Below are positions 1 through 8,040 of a DNA stretch of 42,050 nucleotides, in pieces. The DNA comes from Dehalococcoidia bacterium. Lineage in GTDB: Bacteria > Chloroflexota > Dehalococcoidia > JAUSIH01. The stretch covers positions 1 to 42,050 of the forward strand of contig JAUSIH010000078.1 of NCBI GenBank assembly GCA_030648205.1. Direction: 5' to 3'. The notes beneath the pieces were generated by a model that was not told the DNA's origin, made no database searches, and worked only from the letters and a program-made list of their open reading frames with translations. The stretch's first letter is position 1. Each line of letters starts with the position of its first letter. A program made the position numbers and the translations under genes.

Positions 1-134
1 GGTGCGGGCGCGGCGGGCGCCGCGGGCGCAGGGGCGGCCGGCGCGGGCGCTGCCACGGGAGCGCATGCGGCGGCGAGAAGGCCGGCTATGACAAGCACGC
101 CCAGATGACGTGACAGTTGCCTGGAAGAGAGCAT
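1..134 (-). CDS. Lipoprotein, N-terminal part (cut by left edge)
   Basis: Only the first 44 codons lie in the window. Translated on the minus strand from an ATG at 134, the protein starts MLSSRQLSRHLGVLVIAGLL and continues into AAAC, a signal peptide with a lipobox (L-A-A-A-C), so the cysteine at about residue 24 should be lipidated and the protein anchored outside the cytoplasmic membrane. After the cysteine comes an Ala/Pro-rich linker (repeated APA-type units), typical of the tether of extracellular substrate-binding or sensor lipoproteins. A clear ribosome-binding site (AAGGAG) precedes the ATG. The mature domain lies outside the window, so its function cannot be named; an ABC-transporter solute-binding protein is a common owner of such an N-terminus but that is a guess. 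Confidence 0.75.
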   Translation of the reverse strand, partial: MLSSRQLSRHLGVLVIAGLLAAACAPVAAPAPAAPAPAAPAAPA

Positions 135-192
135 GGGGGTCTCCTTTCACCCGGTGTGGTTATCCGTATGGAGGTGGATCTAAGGTGGGTTT

Positions 193-221
193 ATGATGCA
201 CGTTTGCGTCGCAAAAGTCAA
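193..221 (-). promoter_or_regulatory. Promoter of the lipoprotein gene with a palindromic operator-like site
   Basis: On the minus strand TTGACT (221-216) and CATCAT (198-193) are separated by 17 bp, giving a start about 50 nt upstream of the lipoprotein ATG. Inside the spacer, abutting the -35, lies the perfect palindrome TTTGCG-A-CGCAAA (203-215). A palindrome between -35 and -10 is a typical repressor site; the regulator is not identifiable. Confidence 0.5.
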
Positions 222-284
222 CGGGGGAGAAGGCGAGTCCGTCGCCAGGCTGGCGGCGACGCGCCCAAGCGAGCAAACGTGGCG

Positions 285-1697
285 TCACGCGGGCGGGCGC
301 CGCTCACGCCACGCAGTCGCCTGCTCATAAGCATGCGCCACGCGCAGGACAGTCGCCTCGTCGAACGCCTTGGCGATAAGCTGCAGCCCGACTGGAAGCC
401 CCGAGGGCGTAAAGCCGGAGAGTGTGCTGACAGCGGGCAGGCCGACAAGGTTGACCGGCCGGGTGAAGTGGGTCAGGATGTCCGTGACGCTCTCCTGTCG
501 CTCCCCGATGTTCACCGTCTCCTCGCCGATGCGTGGCGCCGCGGTCGGACACGTCGGCGTCGCGATGATGTCCACCTGCGCCAGCGCCGCTTGGAAATCG
601 TCCTGCAGCAGTCCGCGGATGCGCTGTGCCCGCAGGTACTGGGAGGCGGGCAGCAACATCCCTGCCTCCAGCCGGGCGCGGACGTCCGGCCCGTACTCGT
701 CCGCGCGAGACTTCAGGTGGCGCTCGTGGATGGAGAAGGCCTCTGGCAGGACGATGGAGGAGAAGAGCGCTCTGGCCAGCCGGAGGCGGGGCAGGATAAC
801 GTCGGTGACCGACGCGCCCAGTCCTGTGAGGATGTCCAGGGCGGAGTTGAAAGAGGTCAGGACCTCCGGCGCGACGTCTCCCAGCACGAAGTGCCAGGGC
901 ACGCCGATACGCAGGCCGCGCACGTCGGCACGAAGGGCGGAGGCGTAGTCGGGCACGGGCATGTCGCTGGATGTGTCGTCCCGCGGGTCGCGTCCGGCGA
1001 TGGCCTGGAGGACGAGCGCCGCGTCCAGCGCGCTCCGGGCCATGGGGCCGACATGGTCCACGGACCATGCGAGGGGCAGGACGCCGTGGCGGCTGACGCG
1101 CCCGTAGGTCGGCTTGAGACCCACCACGCCGCAGAGCGCCGCGGGAATGCGCACCGAGCCGCCGGTGTCCGACCCCAGAGAGAAGGCACACAGGCCCGCG
1201 GCCAGGGCGGCGCCGGAGCCGCCGCTGGAGCCGCCGGTAATGCGCTCGGTGTCCCACGGGTTGTGCGTCGTTCCGTAGTGAGGATTGACGTTGGTGACGC
1301 CGAAGGCGAACTCGTGCATGCCAAGCTTGCCCAGCAGCACAGCGCCCGCCTCCCGCAGACGGGAGACGACGGTGGCGTCTCTGTCAGGCACGAACTGCGC
1401 TAGGACCCGGGAGCCAGCGGTTGTGCGTACGCCCGCAGTCTGGAAGAGGTCTTTGAGGGCGAAGGGGACGCCGTGCAACGGGCCTTTGTAGTGGCCCGCG
1501 CGTATCTCCGCCTCCGCCGTCCGGGCGGCCGAGAGGGCCTCGCGCTCCATCACCAGCAGGTAGGCGTTCAGACGCGAGTCCACCTGCGCGATGCGGTCGA
1601 GCGCGGCGCGGGTGACCTCCACGGGCGAGACCTGGCGCTCGCGCAGCAGCTCGGAGAGGCGCGCGACGCTCAGGAATGCAAGGTCGGAGACGGCCAC
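285..1697 (-). CDS. Amidase-signature family hydrolase (GatA-like)
   Basis: A 470-residue amidase-signature enzyme that hydrolyses an amide bond in the cytoplasm. The Ser-cisSer-Lys triad is visible: Lys82 in ALKD, the Gly/Ser-rich GGSSGGSG stretch (about 155-162) supplying the cis-serine, and the nucleophile Ser181 in DTGGS. Length and architecture match both GatA and stand-alone amidases. The start is a GTG at 1697 with a GGAGGG ribosome-binding site overlapping the end of the upstream GatC-like gene, so the two are co-translated. No gatB is nearby, so I favour a stand-alone amidase with a small GatC-like partner (as in other Chloroflexota and the AtzE/AtzG type) over the tRNA-dependent amidotransferase. 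The substrate is unknown. Confidence 0.85.
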   Translation of the reverse strand: MAVSDLAFLSVARLSELLRERQVSPVEVTRAALDRIAQVDSRLNAYLLVMEREALSAARTAEAEIRAGHYKGPLHGVPFALKDLFQTAGVRTTAGSRVLAQFVPDRDATVVSRLREAGAVLLGKLGMHEFAFGVTNVNPHYGTTHNPWDTERITGGSSGGSGAALAAGLCAFSLGSDTGGSVRIPAALCGVVGLKPTYGRVSRHGVLPLAWSVDHVGPMARSALDAALVLQAIAGRDPRDDTSSDMPVPDYASALRADVRGLRIGVPWHFVLGDVAPEVLTSFNSALDILTGLGASVTDVILPRLRLARALFSSIVLPEAFSIHERHLKSRADEYGPDVRARLEAGMLLPASQYLRAQRIRGLLQDDFQAALAQVDIIATPTCPTAAPRIGEETVNIGERQESVTDILTHFTRPVNLVGLPAVSTLSGFTPSGLPVGLQLIAKAFDEATVLRVAHAYEQATAWRERRPPA

Positions 1698-1700
1698 TGC

Positions 1701-1898
1701 CTAACCCTCCGGACGGAACCGCACGGCAGGCTCCGCGTCGCCGGGGTCCACGCCGTCGAGTTCGCGAATGTCCTGCATCAGCCGCTCGTAGCGGTGGGCG
1801 AGACGTTCGCAGCGGGCGGCGTCCAGAGGTATGCCCGCCGCCGCGGCTATCTGGCGGATGGCCTCGGCGGAAAGAGAAGGCAGGTTCGACGTGTTCAT
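1701..1898 (-). CDS. Small GatC-like amidase partner protein
   Basis: A 65-residue protein made of two predicted helices followed by a tail with the GatC-type signature LDGVD-x4-EPAVRF. GatC wraps around GatA and stabilises it; small GatC-like proteins do the same for several stand-alone amidases. It lies directly upstream of the amidase with three bases between its stop and the amidase GTG. The ATG at 1898 is preferred because GGAG lies 7 nt upstream; an in-frame ATG at 1925 lacks a comparable site. An extended -10 promoter lies about 40 bp upstream. Confidence 0.7.
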   Translation of the reverse strand: MNTSNLPSLSAEAIRQIAAAAGIPLDAARCERLAHRYERLMQDIRELDGVDPGDAEPAVRFRPEG

Positions 1899-1939
1899 AC
1901 ACTGCTCCTGCGCGAGGATGGGCATCGGCAGCCTGGGCT

Positions 1940-1948
1940 ATTATAGCA
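1940..1948 (-). promoter_or_regulatory. Extended -10 promoter of the GatC-like/amidase operon
   Basis: Minus-strand TGCTATAAT, a perfect extended -10 (TGn plus TATAAT), about 40 nt upstream of the GatC-like start. No recognisable -35 at 16-18 bp. Confidence 0.6.
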
Positions 1949-1998
1949 AGCCCCCGCGGTGCGCCCGCTGCCGGAGCGTGCCTGGATGGGTAGGGGAG

Positions 1999-2027
1999 TT
2001 GACCAAACGCCGTGATTCCTATACCCT
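1999..2027 (+). promoter_or_regulatory. Possible promoter of the DksA/TraR-type gene
   Basis: TTGACC (1999-2004) followed by TACCCT (2022-2027) at 17 bp, or TATACC (2020-2025) at 15 bp. The -35 is good, the -10 weak. It lies about 55 bp upstream of the ATG at 2083. Confidence 0.35.
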
Positions 2028-2082
2028 ATGCGGCATCAGACGCGGGCAGGCGTCGGGCAGTATCGTCGCAGAAGGAGAGCCG

Positions 2083-2526
2083 ATGGCGGCCGTGAAACGG
2101 GAGCCACCCAAGAAGGCGGCAAGCGCCGGTCCAACCATCGTCCCCCTCAAGGTGCTGGCGAATCTGCGGAAGGCGATGCAGGAGGAGCGGGGCAGGCTGC
2201 GCCGTCAGGAGGCCGGGTTGGAGCAGGAAATCAAGGAGCTCCATGAGAGCGGGGCAGAGGAGAACGGTTTCGGCAGCCATCCGGCTGATGTGAGCGGCGA
2301 TACGTATATGGAGGAGACCGAGGTGTCTCTTCTGGCGAACACACAGCGTACGCTTGGCCTGATCGAGCAAGCCCTCGAACGCATGGGGCGCGGGACCTAC
2401 GGCCTATGCGTTGACTGTGGAGCAGCTATCCCGCTGGAGCGTCTGCAGGCCCGCCCGTACGCGGCCCGCTGCGTGTCCTGCCAGGCGACGTTCGACCGCA
2501 AGCAGCACGCCAAGACTGCCGGCTAG
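2083..2526 (+). CDS. DksA/TraR-type zinc-finger protein
   Basis: A 147-residue protein of the DksA/TraR C4 zinc-finger superfamily, whose members bind the RNA polymerase secondary channel and tune initiation during starvation or sporulation. A Lys/Ala-rich N-terminus is followed by a charged coiled coil (about residues 25-70), a segment with the GSHPADVSGDTYMEE-type signature common in YteA-like members, and a C-terminal zinc finger with CVDC and CVSC pairs. The ATG at 2083 has a GAAGGAG site 6 nt upstream, which rules out the longer in-frame extension. Unlike E. coli DksA it lacks an obvious Asp-x-Asp tip, so the exact role is uncertain. Confidence 0.85.
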   Translation: MAAVKREPPKKAASAGPTIVPLKVLANLRKAMQEERGRLRRQEAGLEQEIKELHESGAEENGFGSHPADVSGDTYMEETEVSLLANTQRTLGLIEQALERMGRGTYGLCVDCGAAIPLERLQARPYAARCVSCQATFDRKQHAKTAG

Positions 2527-2692
2527 AGCCGCGCTTTAGCGCGACTCTCCGTGGGCGCCGTGGACGTCGCCGTACTCCGGGCAGAGGCGTCGCCCGTACC
2601 TCTTCAGCACATTGGCATGTTTGTCTCCCCGCAGCGTCGCCAGCGCACTACTTGCCCAGAGCAGCCGACAGTCGCCGCGTGAGATGTCCGTA

Positions 2693-2721
2693 TTCACCCG
2701 TGTCTCTTTGAATGATATGAT
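2693..2721 (+). promoter_or_regulatory. Promoter of the universal stress protein gene
   Basis: TTCACC (2693-2698), a 17-bp spacer, then TATGAT (2716-2721); the -10 is preceded by TGA, making it an extended -10. The predicted start is about 40 nt before the ATG at 2767. The rest of 2527-2692 shows no gene. Confidence 0.5.
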
Positions 2722-2766
2722 AGTGTGGTAAGCGAAACTGCCAGACAGCCGGGAAAGGGTGCGCCA

Positions 2767-3222
2767 ATGTATAAAGCAATCCTCGTGCCCATGGACGGCT
2801 CTGCTACAGCAGAGGCGGCTTTGGACCATGCCGTAAAATTCGCCCAAGCTTTCCGGTCCACACTCGTTCTGTTCTATGTAGTGCCCACGTCCGGCGTTTC
2901 CTCTTCACCTCTGACGGTAGAGGAGAAGGCCCGCATCGCCGAGGTGGACCAGTACCTGAAGCAGTACAAGGAAAAGCTCACCAAGGCCGGTCTCAAAGAC
3001 GTGAACTGGGCGGTGACCTCCGGCGACCCCGCGGAGGAGATCATTCGGTACGCTGATCGGTGCAGCGCTGATCTCGTCGTCATGGGCACACATGGACGCT
3101 CCGAGGCATTCCAGTGGCTGTTCGGCAGCGTCGCCTCCAAGGTGCTCCAGAGCCTTGGCATTCCCGTGGTCATTCTGCGGCCCAAGGCGGCGGTAAAGCC
3201 GCTTCCGTCCTCCAAAAAGTAG
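2767..3222 (+). CDS. Universal stress protein, UspA family
   Basis: A 151-residue single-domain Usp. The N-terminus carries the typical ILVPMDGS strand-turn, and the ATP-binding signature G-x2-G-x9-G-S is complete near the C-terminus (GTHG, nine residues, then GS), so this member should bind ATP. Usp proteins act as cytosolic stress-responsive dimers. The ATG at 2767 is chosen because the family begins MYKAILVP; an AAAGGG site lies upstream. It is monocistronic as far as can be seen, with NAD kinase about 140 bp downstream under its own possible promoter. A short Pro/Lys-rich tail follows the domain. Confidence 0.92.
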   Translation: MYKAILVPMDGSATAEAALDHAVKFAQAFRSTLVLFYVVPTSGVSSSPLTVEEKARIAEVDQYLKQYKEKLTKAGLKDVNWAVTSGDPAEEIIRYADRCSADLVVMGTHGRSEAFQWLFGSVASKVLQSLGIPVVILRPKAAVKPLPSSKK

Positions 3223-3328
3223 CTGCGGAGCGCTCTTTGCGCTGACCACCCACTGCGGGGCGCCAGCCGTCGGCGCTTCCCCTTTGTCTATTTGCCGACA
3301 CGCCCTGTTTGCGCCGTGGTATGGGCGC

Positions 3329-3357
3329 TTGCTTTGGCGGGCGCGTTGGGCTAGACT
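3329..3357 (+). promoter_or_regulatory. Possible leaderless-type promoter of nadK
   Basis: TTGCTT (3329-3334), 17 bp, TAGACT (3352-3357). The GTG at 3366 lies 8 nt after the -10, the geometry of a leaderless mRNA. Both hexamers are weak. Confidence 0.3.
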
Positions 3358-3365
3358 TCGTACCT

Positions 3366-4244
3366 GTGAAGCAGGGACGAAAGATCGGCATTCTGTACCA
3401 CCCCCATCGCCCGCGGGCCAAGACGCTGGCGGAGGAGCTTGCCCGGCGCGTCGGTACCGCCGAAGGGGATGCATGGCTGTGTCCTGTGGGGGGAGAAGAC
3501 ATCCCGCGCAGGCACATCGAAGAAACGCGCATCCTGATCGCCGTGGGCGGCGACGGGACCATCCTCCGGGCAGCCCACATCACCCTGCCCTATGGGATAC
3601 CCATCGTGGGTGTGAACCTGGGGAACCTGGGCTTCCTGGCGGAGCTGCGGCCTGAGGAGGCGATGGAGCGCCTGCCAGGCCTGCTGGCTGGCGGCGGACG
3701 CGTCGAGGAGCGGACGATGCTCCGCGTTGAGCTCTCGCCGTCGGTGGACTCAGCGGCGACACGCCGCGCGGCCTACGTGGACGGCGCGTTCCATGCGCTG
3801 AACGATGTGGTGGTCGGCCGCGGCGCCATCCTGCGGGTCATCTACGTGGACGCGGAGATTGACGGCGCGCCCTTTGTGACGTACAAAGGGGACGGCGTCA
3901 TGGTGGCGACGGCCACGGGAAGCACGGGCTACGCCTGGGCCACGGGCGGCCCGCTGCTGTACCCGCTCTCACACTCGCTTATTCTCAAACCCATCTCGCC
4001 GCACCTCTCGATGGACACCCCCGTCGTTCTGCCCTCGGCGACGGTGGTCCGCCTGCGGGTGCGCTCGGAGCACCAGGCGGTGCTGAGCATTGACGGACAG
4101 GTGGATGTTCCCCTCAAGGGGGACGAGGTCATCCAGGTCTCCGCCAGCCCGTATGTGACGCGCTTCCTGCGGAGCAATCCACCGGGCCATTTCTACACGG
4201 CCCTGCAACGGTGGATAGGCTGGAAGGGCCAGAACAACGAGTAG
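3366..4244 (+). CDS. nadK: NAD kinase
   Basis: ATP- (or polyphosphate-) dependent NAD kinase making NADP in the cytosol. With the GTG start the protein has 292 residues, normal for the family. The first strand KIGILYHP, the diagnostic GGDG motif at 61-64 (with TILRAA after it) and the TATGSTGYAWATGG segment of the NAD-binding domain are all intact, as is the C-terminal all-beta domain. An upstream in-frame ATG at 3321 would add 15 residues (MGACFGGRVGLDFVP) not typical of the family; no strong ribosome-binding site precedes either, and a -10-like TAGACT lies between them, so I prefer the GTG. It converges on topA across about 120 bp containing a long hairpin. Confidence 0.93.
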   Translation: MKQGRKIGILYHPHRPRAKTLAEELARRVGTAEGDAWLCPVGGEDIPRRHIEETRILIAVGGDGTILRAAHITLPYGIPIVGVNLGNLGFLAELRPEEAMERLPGLLAGGGRVEERTMLRVELSPSVDSAATRRAAYVDGAFHALNDVVVGRGAILRVIYVDAEIDGAPFVTYKGDGVMVATATGSTGYAWATGGPLLYPLSHSLILKPISPHLSMDTPVVLPSATVVRLRVRSEHQAVLSIDGQVDVPLKGDEVIQVSASPYVTRFLRSNPPGHFYTALQRWIGWKGQNNE

Positions 4245-4314
4245 CGCCCTATCCCAGGGGTTGCGTGGGCGTCTTGTTGTTGCCCCCGATTTCCAGCCAT
4301 ACGCGTCGCGACCT

Positions 4315-4354
4315 GCGCATCCACTCGCTCCCGACGGGACGCGAGCGGATGCGC
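4315..4354 (-). terminator. Hairpin between convergent nadK and topA
   Basis: Arms GCGCATCCACTCGC (4315-4328) and GCGAGCGGATGCGC (4341-4354) pair over 14 positions, with a further short inner stem (TCCC/GGGA). The single irregular pair is G.U if read from the minus strand and A.C if read from the plus strand, favouring a role in topA mRNA. No T-run follows on either strand, so this is a hairpin or mRNA 3'-end barrier rather than a classical intrinsic terminator. Confidence 0.45.
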
Positions 4355-4364
4355 CTTGCAGCAA

Positions 4365-6656
4365 CTAGCTCGCTGTCGTCACGGGCTCCGGCTCCGCCGC
4401 GGGAAGAGGCCCCTTGTAGTCGCACTTGGTGCAGCGCGCCGCCTTCTGGCCGCTTGGCGCCAGCAGGCCACCGCACGTGGGGCATGGCTGCGTGAGCGGG
4501 CGACGGCTGAGGGTGAAGTCGCACTTTGGGTAGTTGGAGCAGCCGTAGAAGACGTTTGAGCCTCCGCGCTTCGTCTTCTTGGCCCGCTTGGCGCGCCGCT
4601 CCAGGATGTCCCCGCCGCACTTGGGGCATTTGGCGCCCGTCTTGGCCTGGATGGGCCGGGCGTTCTTGCACTCCGGATAGCCGGAGCAGGAGAGGAAGCG
4701 TCCGTAGCGTCCCGCCTTGATGACCATCGGGCGGCTGCACTTCTCGCAGACCTCATCGGTAGGCTCCGGCGCGGCCACCGGGGCGGTCCCTTGGATGGGC
4801 CGGGCGTTCTTGCACTCCGGATAGCCGGAGCAGGAGAGGAAGCGTCCGTAGCGTCCCACCTTGACCATCATGGGCCGTTCGCACTTCTCGCACTTCTGGC
4901 CCTGCGCCTCGTCGGGGATATCCACATGGGCCTTCTTCAGGTCCTGCTCGAAAGGCCCGTAGAAGTCGTGCAGTACCGATGCCCACTTCCGCTTGCCGCG
5001 GGCGACGTCGTCAAGCTCGTCCTCCATCTGGGCAGTAAAGCCAAGGTCCACGATCTCCGGGAAGTTGGTGGTGAGCAGGTCGCTGACCATCAGGCCCAAC
5101 TCCTGGGGATGCAGACGGCCCTCCAGCTTCTTGACGTACTCCCGTCCCGTGAGCGTAACGATGATGGGGGCATACGTGCTGGGCCGCCCGATGCCGTTCT
5201 CTTCCAGGGCCTTGATAAGAGTGGCCTCCGTGAAGCGTGGCGGCGGTTCGGTGAAGTGCTGTTCCGGCGTGATGCCCTTGCAGTCCAGAGGATCGTGGGC
5301 TTTCAGCTCGGGCAGGGGCTGCTTACCCTCGTCATCCTTCGCGTCATCGTCGCGGCTCTCCGTGTAGAGGGTCAGGAAGCCGGGGAAGCGCACCTTGGAG
5401 CCGGACGCCCGGAGCATGTAGTGGGCGCCTGAGCGGCCCGCCGCGTCAATGTCCACGGACGTCTGGTCTACGAGGGCGTTGGCCATCTGGCTCGCCACCA
5501 TGCGCTTCCAGATGAGGTCGTACAGGGCGAGTTGCTCCCGCGTCAGGAAGTGGCGCAGCTTGGCGGGCTCCCGAAAGGCGCTGGTGGGGCGGATGGCCTC
5601 GTGGGCCTCTTGCGCCAGCTTGGACTTGGCGGTGTAAACGCGCGCGTGGGGCGGCAGGTAGTCCTGGCCGAACTTCTCGCGAATGTAGTGGCGCGTCTCC
5701 TCCTTGGCCGATGCGGCCACGTGCACGGAGTCCGTGCGCATGTAGGTGATGAGTCCCACCGGCCCTTCGCCGCCCATGGGCAGGCCCTCGTAGAGCTGCT
5801 GGGCCAGGGCCATCGTCCTCTGCGCGGAGTATCCCAGCCTGCGGGACGCCTCCTGCTGCAGGGTGCTCGTGGTGTACGGCGCCGCCGGCCGCCGCTGGAT
5901 TTCCTTCTTGTGCACCTGCTTGACGGCAAAGGCGGCGCCTTCCATGTCCGCCTTCAGGAGGTCCGCCGTGCGCTGGTCTGGTATCTGGATGCGCTTCTCT
6001 TCTCCGGCGCGACTGTGCAGTTGGGCGGCGAAGCTCTGCTTCGCGGCGACGCCGTCGCGCTTGGCGAACAGCGCCTCGATGGTCCAGTATTCGACGCGGA
6101 CGAACTTCTGTATCTCGCGCTCACGGTCCACGACCATGCGCAGCGCAGCCGACTGGACGCGGCCCGCGGAGAGTCCCTTCTTGATCTTGTGCCAGAGCAA
6201 CGGGCTGAGCTTGTACCCGACCAGTCTGTCCAGCACACGCCGGGCCTGCTGGGCGTCCACCAGCCTTTTGTCAATGGCGCGCGGATGGCGGAAGGCTTCC
6301 TTGACCGCCTCCTCCGTGATCTCGTGGAACACCACGCGCTGGAGCGTCATCTTGCCGAGGCCCGCGGCTTCGACGATGTGCCACGAGATGGCCTCGCCCT
6401 CTCTGTCCGGGTCGGTGGCGAGGTACACGGTCGAGGCTGCGGTCGCCTCTTTCTTCAGGTCCTTGACGACCTCGCGCTTCTCCTTGACGACCTCGTAGCG
6501 GGGCGCGAAGTCGTCCTTGACGTCAACGCCGAGGCCGAACTTGGGAAGGTCCCGCACGTGGCCCTTGGACGCCCTGACCACATATTTGGGGCCCAGAAAA
6601 CGGGCCAAAGTAATCGCCTTGGCGGGTGACTCCACAATGACCAGGTCTTTTGGCAT
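4365..6656 (-). CDS. topA: DNA topoisomerase I (type IA)
   Basis: A 763-residue type IA topoisomerase that relaxes negative supercoils by single-strand passage. The Toprim domain is at the N-terminus (Glu9 in VESPAKA; Asp82, Asp84 and Glu86/88 in TDPDREGE), and the active-site tyrosine is Tyr305 in ITYMRTDS. The catalytic core is followed by four zinc-ribbon modules: two nearly identical CEKC...CSGYPEC ribbons, a third CPKC...CSNYPKC ribbon and a last CPTC...CTKC ribbon. The two identical ribbons contain a 66-bp perfect DNA repeat. It sits 35 bp downstream of dprA on the same strand, the widespread dprA-topA arrangement, and probably shares its promoter. Confidence 0.97.
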   Translation of the reverse strand: MPKDLVIVESPAKAITLARFLGPKYVVRASKGHVRDLPKFGLGVDVKDDFAPRYEVVKEKREVVKDLKKEATAASTVYLATDPDREGEAISWHIVEAAGLGKMTLQRVVFHEITEEAVKEAFRHPRAIDKRLVDAQQARRVLDRLVGYKLSPLLWHKIKKGLSAGRVQSAALRMVVDREREIQKFVRVEYWTIEALFAKRDGVAAKQSFAAQLHSRAGEEKRIQIPDQRTADLLKADMEGAAFAVKQVHKKEIQRRPAAPYTTSTLQQEASRRLGYSAQRTMALAQQLYEGLPMGGEGPVGLITYMRTDSVHVAASAKEETRHYIREKFGQDYLPPHARVYTAKSKLAQEAHEAIRPTSAFREPAKLRHFLTREQLALYDLIWKRMVASQMANALVDQTSVDIDAAGRSGAHYMLRASGSKVRFPGFLTLYTESRDDDAKDDEGKQPLPELKAHDPLDCKGITPEQHFTEPPPRFTEATLIKALEENGIGRPSTYAPIIVTLTGREYVKKLEGRLHPQELGLMVSDLLTTNFPEIVDLGFTAQMEDELDDVARGKRKWASVLHDFYGPFEQDLKKAHVDIPDEAQGQKCEKCERPMMVKVGRYGRFLSCSGYPECKNARPIQGTAPVAAPEPTDEVCEKCSRPMVIKAGRYGRFLSCSGYPECKNARPIQAKTGAKCPKCGGDILERRAKRAKKTKRGGSNVFYGCSNYPKCDFTLSRRPLTQPCPTCGGLLAPSGQKAARCTKCDYKGPLPAAEPEPVTTAS
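4648..4857 (-). repeat. 66-bp perfect direct repeat inside topA
   Basis: Positions 4648-4713 and 4792-4857 are identical over 66 bp, offset by 144 bp (48 codons, in frame). They encode the second half of two successive zinc ribbons (GRYGRFLSCSGYPECKNARP), pointing to a recent tandem duplication or gene conversion. Confidence 0.9.
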
Positions 6657-6691
6657 ACCTCTATTCCCCAGTGAAAACGTTCTTCAAAATG

Positions 6692-7816
6692 TCAGCGACC
6701 GGAAACGTTGTATTCGGCCCGTGCCTCGCGGGCGCGCACGTAGTTCATTCCGCCGAGCTGCTTGACCAGCCCCTTGATCTCCATCATAGCCAGGACGCTG
6801 GATACCGAGGCCGTCGGGCGCCGTGCCTGGCGCACGATGTCGTCAATGTGCGCGGGGCCTGCCCCCAGGATGCGCAGCAACTCCGCCTCGTCGTCGTTGG
6901 CGGGCAGAAGCTCGCGCATCTCCATCTGGACGGGGCGTGTCGAGGCTTGCAGGTTCAACTCCTCCAGGATGTCCTCCACGCTGGTGACGAGCTTGGCCCC
7001 ATCCTGGATGAGCCGGTGCGGCCCCTTGCTAGAAGGGGTCAGCACGCTGCCGGGCACCGCGAAGACCTCTCTGTTTTGCTCCATGGCCAGGCTGGTCGTG
7101 ATGAGCGCGCCGCTGCCCTCCGGCGCCTCCACCACCAGCACGCCGAGGCTGACGCCGCTCATGATGCGGTTCCGCCGGGGGAAGAACTCTGGGCGCGGCC
7201 TCGTACCCAGAGGATAGTCGCTGATGAGGGCGCCCTGTCCGGCGATCTGCTGGGCCAGGCCAAGGTGCTCGGCGGGATAGACCATGTCTAGTCCGCAGGC
7301 TTGTACGGCGATCGTCCTTCCTCCTGCTTCCAGCGCCGCGCGGTGGGCCACGTGGTCAATGCCCCGCGCCAGGCCGCTGACCACGGTGATGCCGTTGCGG
7401 GCCAGGTCGCCGGCCAGTCGCTCGGCTACCTCCCGGCCATAGGCCGTAGCGCGCCGCGTGCCCACCACCGAGATAGCCCATTCGTCGGCGGAGGTCAACT
7501 CGCCGCGGACGTAGAGGACAGGCGGCGGGTCGTAGATTTCTTTCAGGCGCGCCGGGTACGCCGCGTCATGCCAGGTGAGCGCCTTCACGTCCGAGCGGGC
7601 GAGGCGCTCCATCTCCGCGTCCGGCGATATGCCTGGCCGCACCGCGACGATTGCCTCCACGGAGCGTTCGTCCATGCCGCAGGCTCGCAGCTCCGCGGCG
7701 CTGGCCCGCCAAGCGTCCGCCAGGGAGCGGAAGCCGCCCTCCATCAGGACATAGCGCGCCCGCCCGATTCCGGGGATGCGGCTGAATGCGATCCAGTAGG
7801 GGAGGTCAGTGTTCAT
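6692..7816 (-). CDS. dprA: DNA-processing protein DprA
   Basis: A 374-residue DprA/Smf protein, the RecA loader that binds incoming single-stranded DNA during natural transformation. An N-terminal helix-hairpin-helix/SAM-like region (IPGIGRARY) precedes the Rossmann-like core with SVVGTRRATAYG, the GLARGID motif and the PRRNRIMSG motif. A C-terminal winged-helix (DprA_WH, about residues 300-360) ends in LVKQLGGMNYVRA. The start ATG at 7816 lies just downstream of an extended -10. It is followed by topA after 35 bp. Together with pilT elsewhere in the window it hints at natural competence, although no ComEC/ComEA is visible here. Confidence 0.95.
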   Translation of the reverse strand: MNTDLPYWIAFSRIPGIGRARYVLMEGGFRSLADAWRASAAELRACGMDERSVEAIVAVRPGISPDAEMERLARSDVKALTWHDAAYPARLKEIYDPPPVLYVRGELTSADEWAISVVGTRRATAYGREVAERLAGDLARNGITVVSGLARGIDHVAHRAALEAGGRTIAVQACGLDMVYPAEHLGLAQQIAGQGALISDYPLGTRPRPEFFPRRNRIMSGVSLGVLVVEAPEGSGALITTSLAMEQNREVFAVPGSVLTPSSKGPHRLIQDGAKLVTSVEDILEELNLQASTRPVQMEMRELLPANDDEAELLRILGAGPAHIDDIVRQARRPTASVSSVLAMMEIKGLVKQLGGMNYVRAREARAEYNVSGR

Positions 7817-7831
7817 GGCTATGAAGGAATC

Positions 7832-7840
7832 ATTCTAACA
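7832..7840 (-). promoter_or_regulatory. Extended -10 promoter of dprA-topA
   Basis: Minus-strand TGTTAGAAT, an extended -10 with five of six consensus -10 bases, about 16 bp upstream of the dprA ATG. No convincing -35. The short distance implies a leader of about 10 nt. Confidence 0.5.
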
Positions 7841-7947
7841 CACCGAAGAAGAGGGTAACACCGCGCGTGCTCGGGGACAAGGCGGGCCGGGCGGCGGGTC
7901 GTCTGGTATATCTGAAGCAAAGAGTGACACTAGTAAAAGGAAGGGGG

Positions 7948-8037
7948 TGGCGGAGACGGTGGGATTCGAACCCACGAGGGGCTTGCGCCCCTACGCGCTT
8001 TCCAGGCGCGCCTGTTAGGCCACTCCAGCACGTCTCC
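7948..8037 (-). tRNA. tRNA-Ser (anticodon GGA)
   Basis: Minus strand, 90 nt including encoded CCA. The acceptor stem GGAGACG/CGTCTCC, T-arm with GGTTCGAAT, anticodon stem CGCGC/GCGCG with loop CTGGAAA (anticodon GGA), and a long variable arm (GGGGC/GCCCC) make it a class II serine tRNA reading UCC/UCU. It lies 3 nt downstream of the tRNA-Ser(CGA) gene, so both are one transcript. Confidence 0.96.
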
Positions 8038-8040
8038 GAG

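Noticed and set aside
117-1403. A 428-codon open frame on the plus strand
   Set aside because: Antisense to the amidase gene; Arg/Gly-rich composition and no domain. A product of high GC.
5532-6629. A 365-codon open frame on the plus strand
   Set aside because: Antisense shadow of topA.
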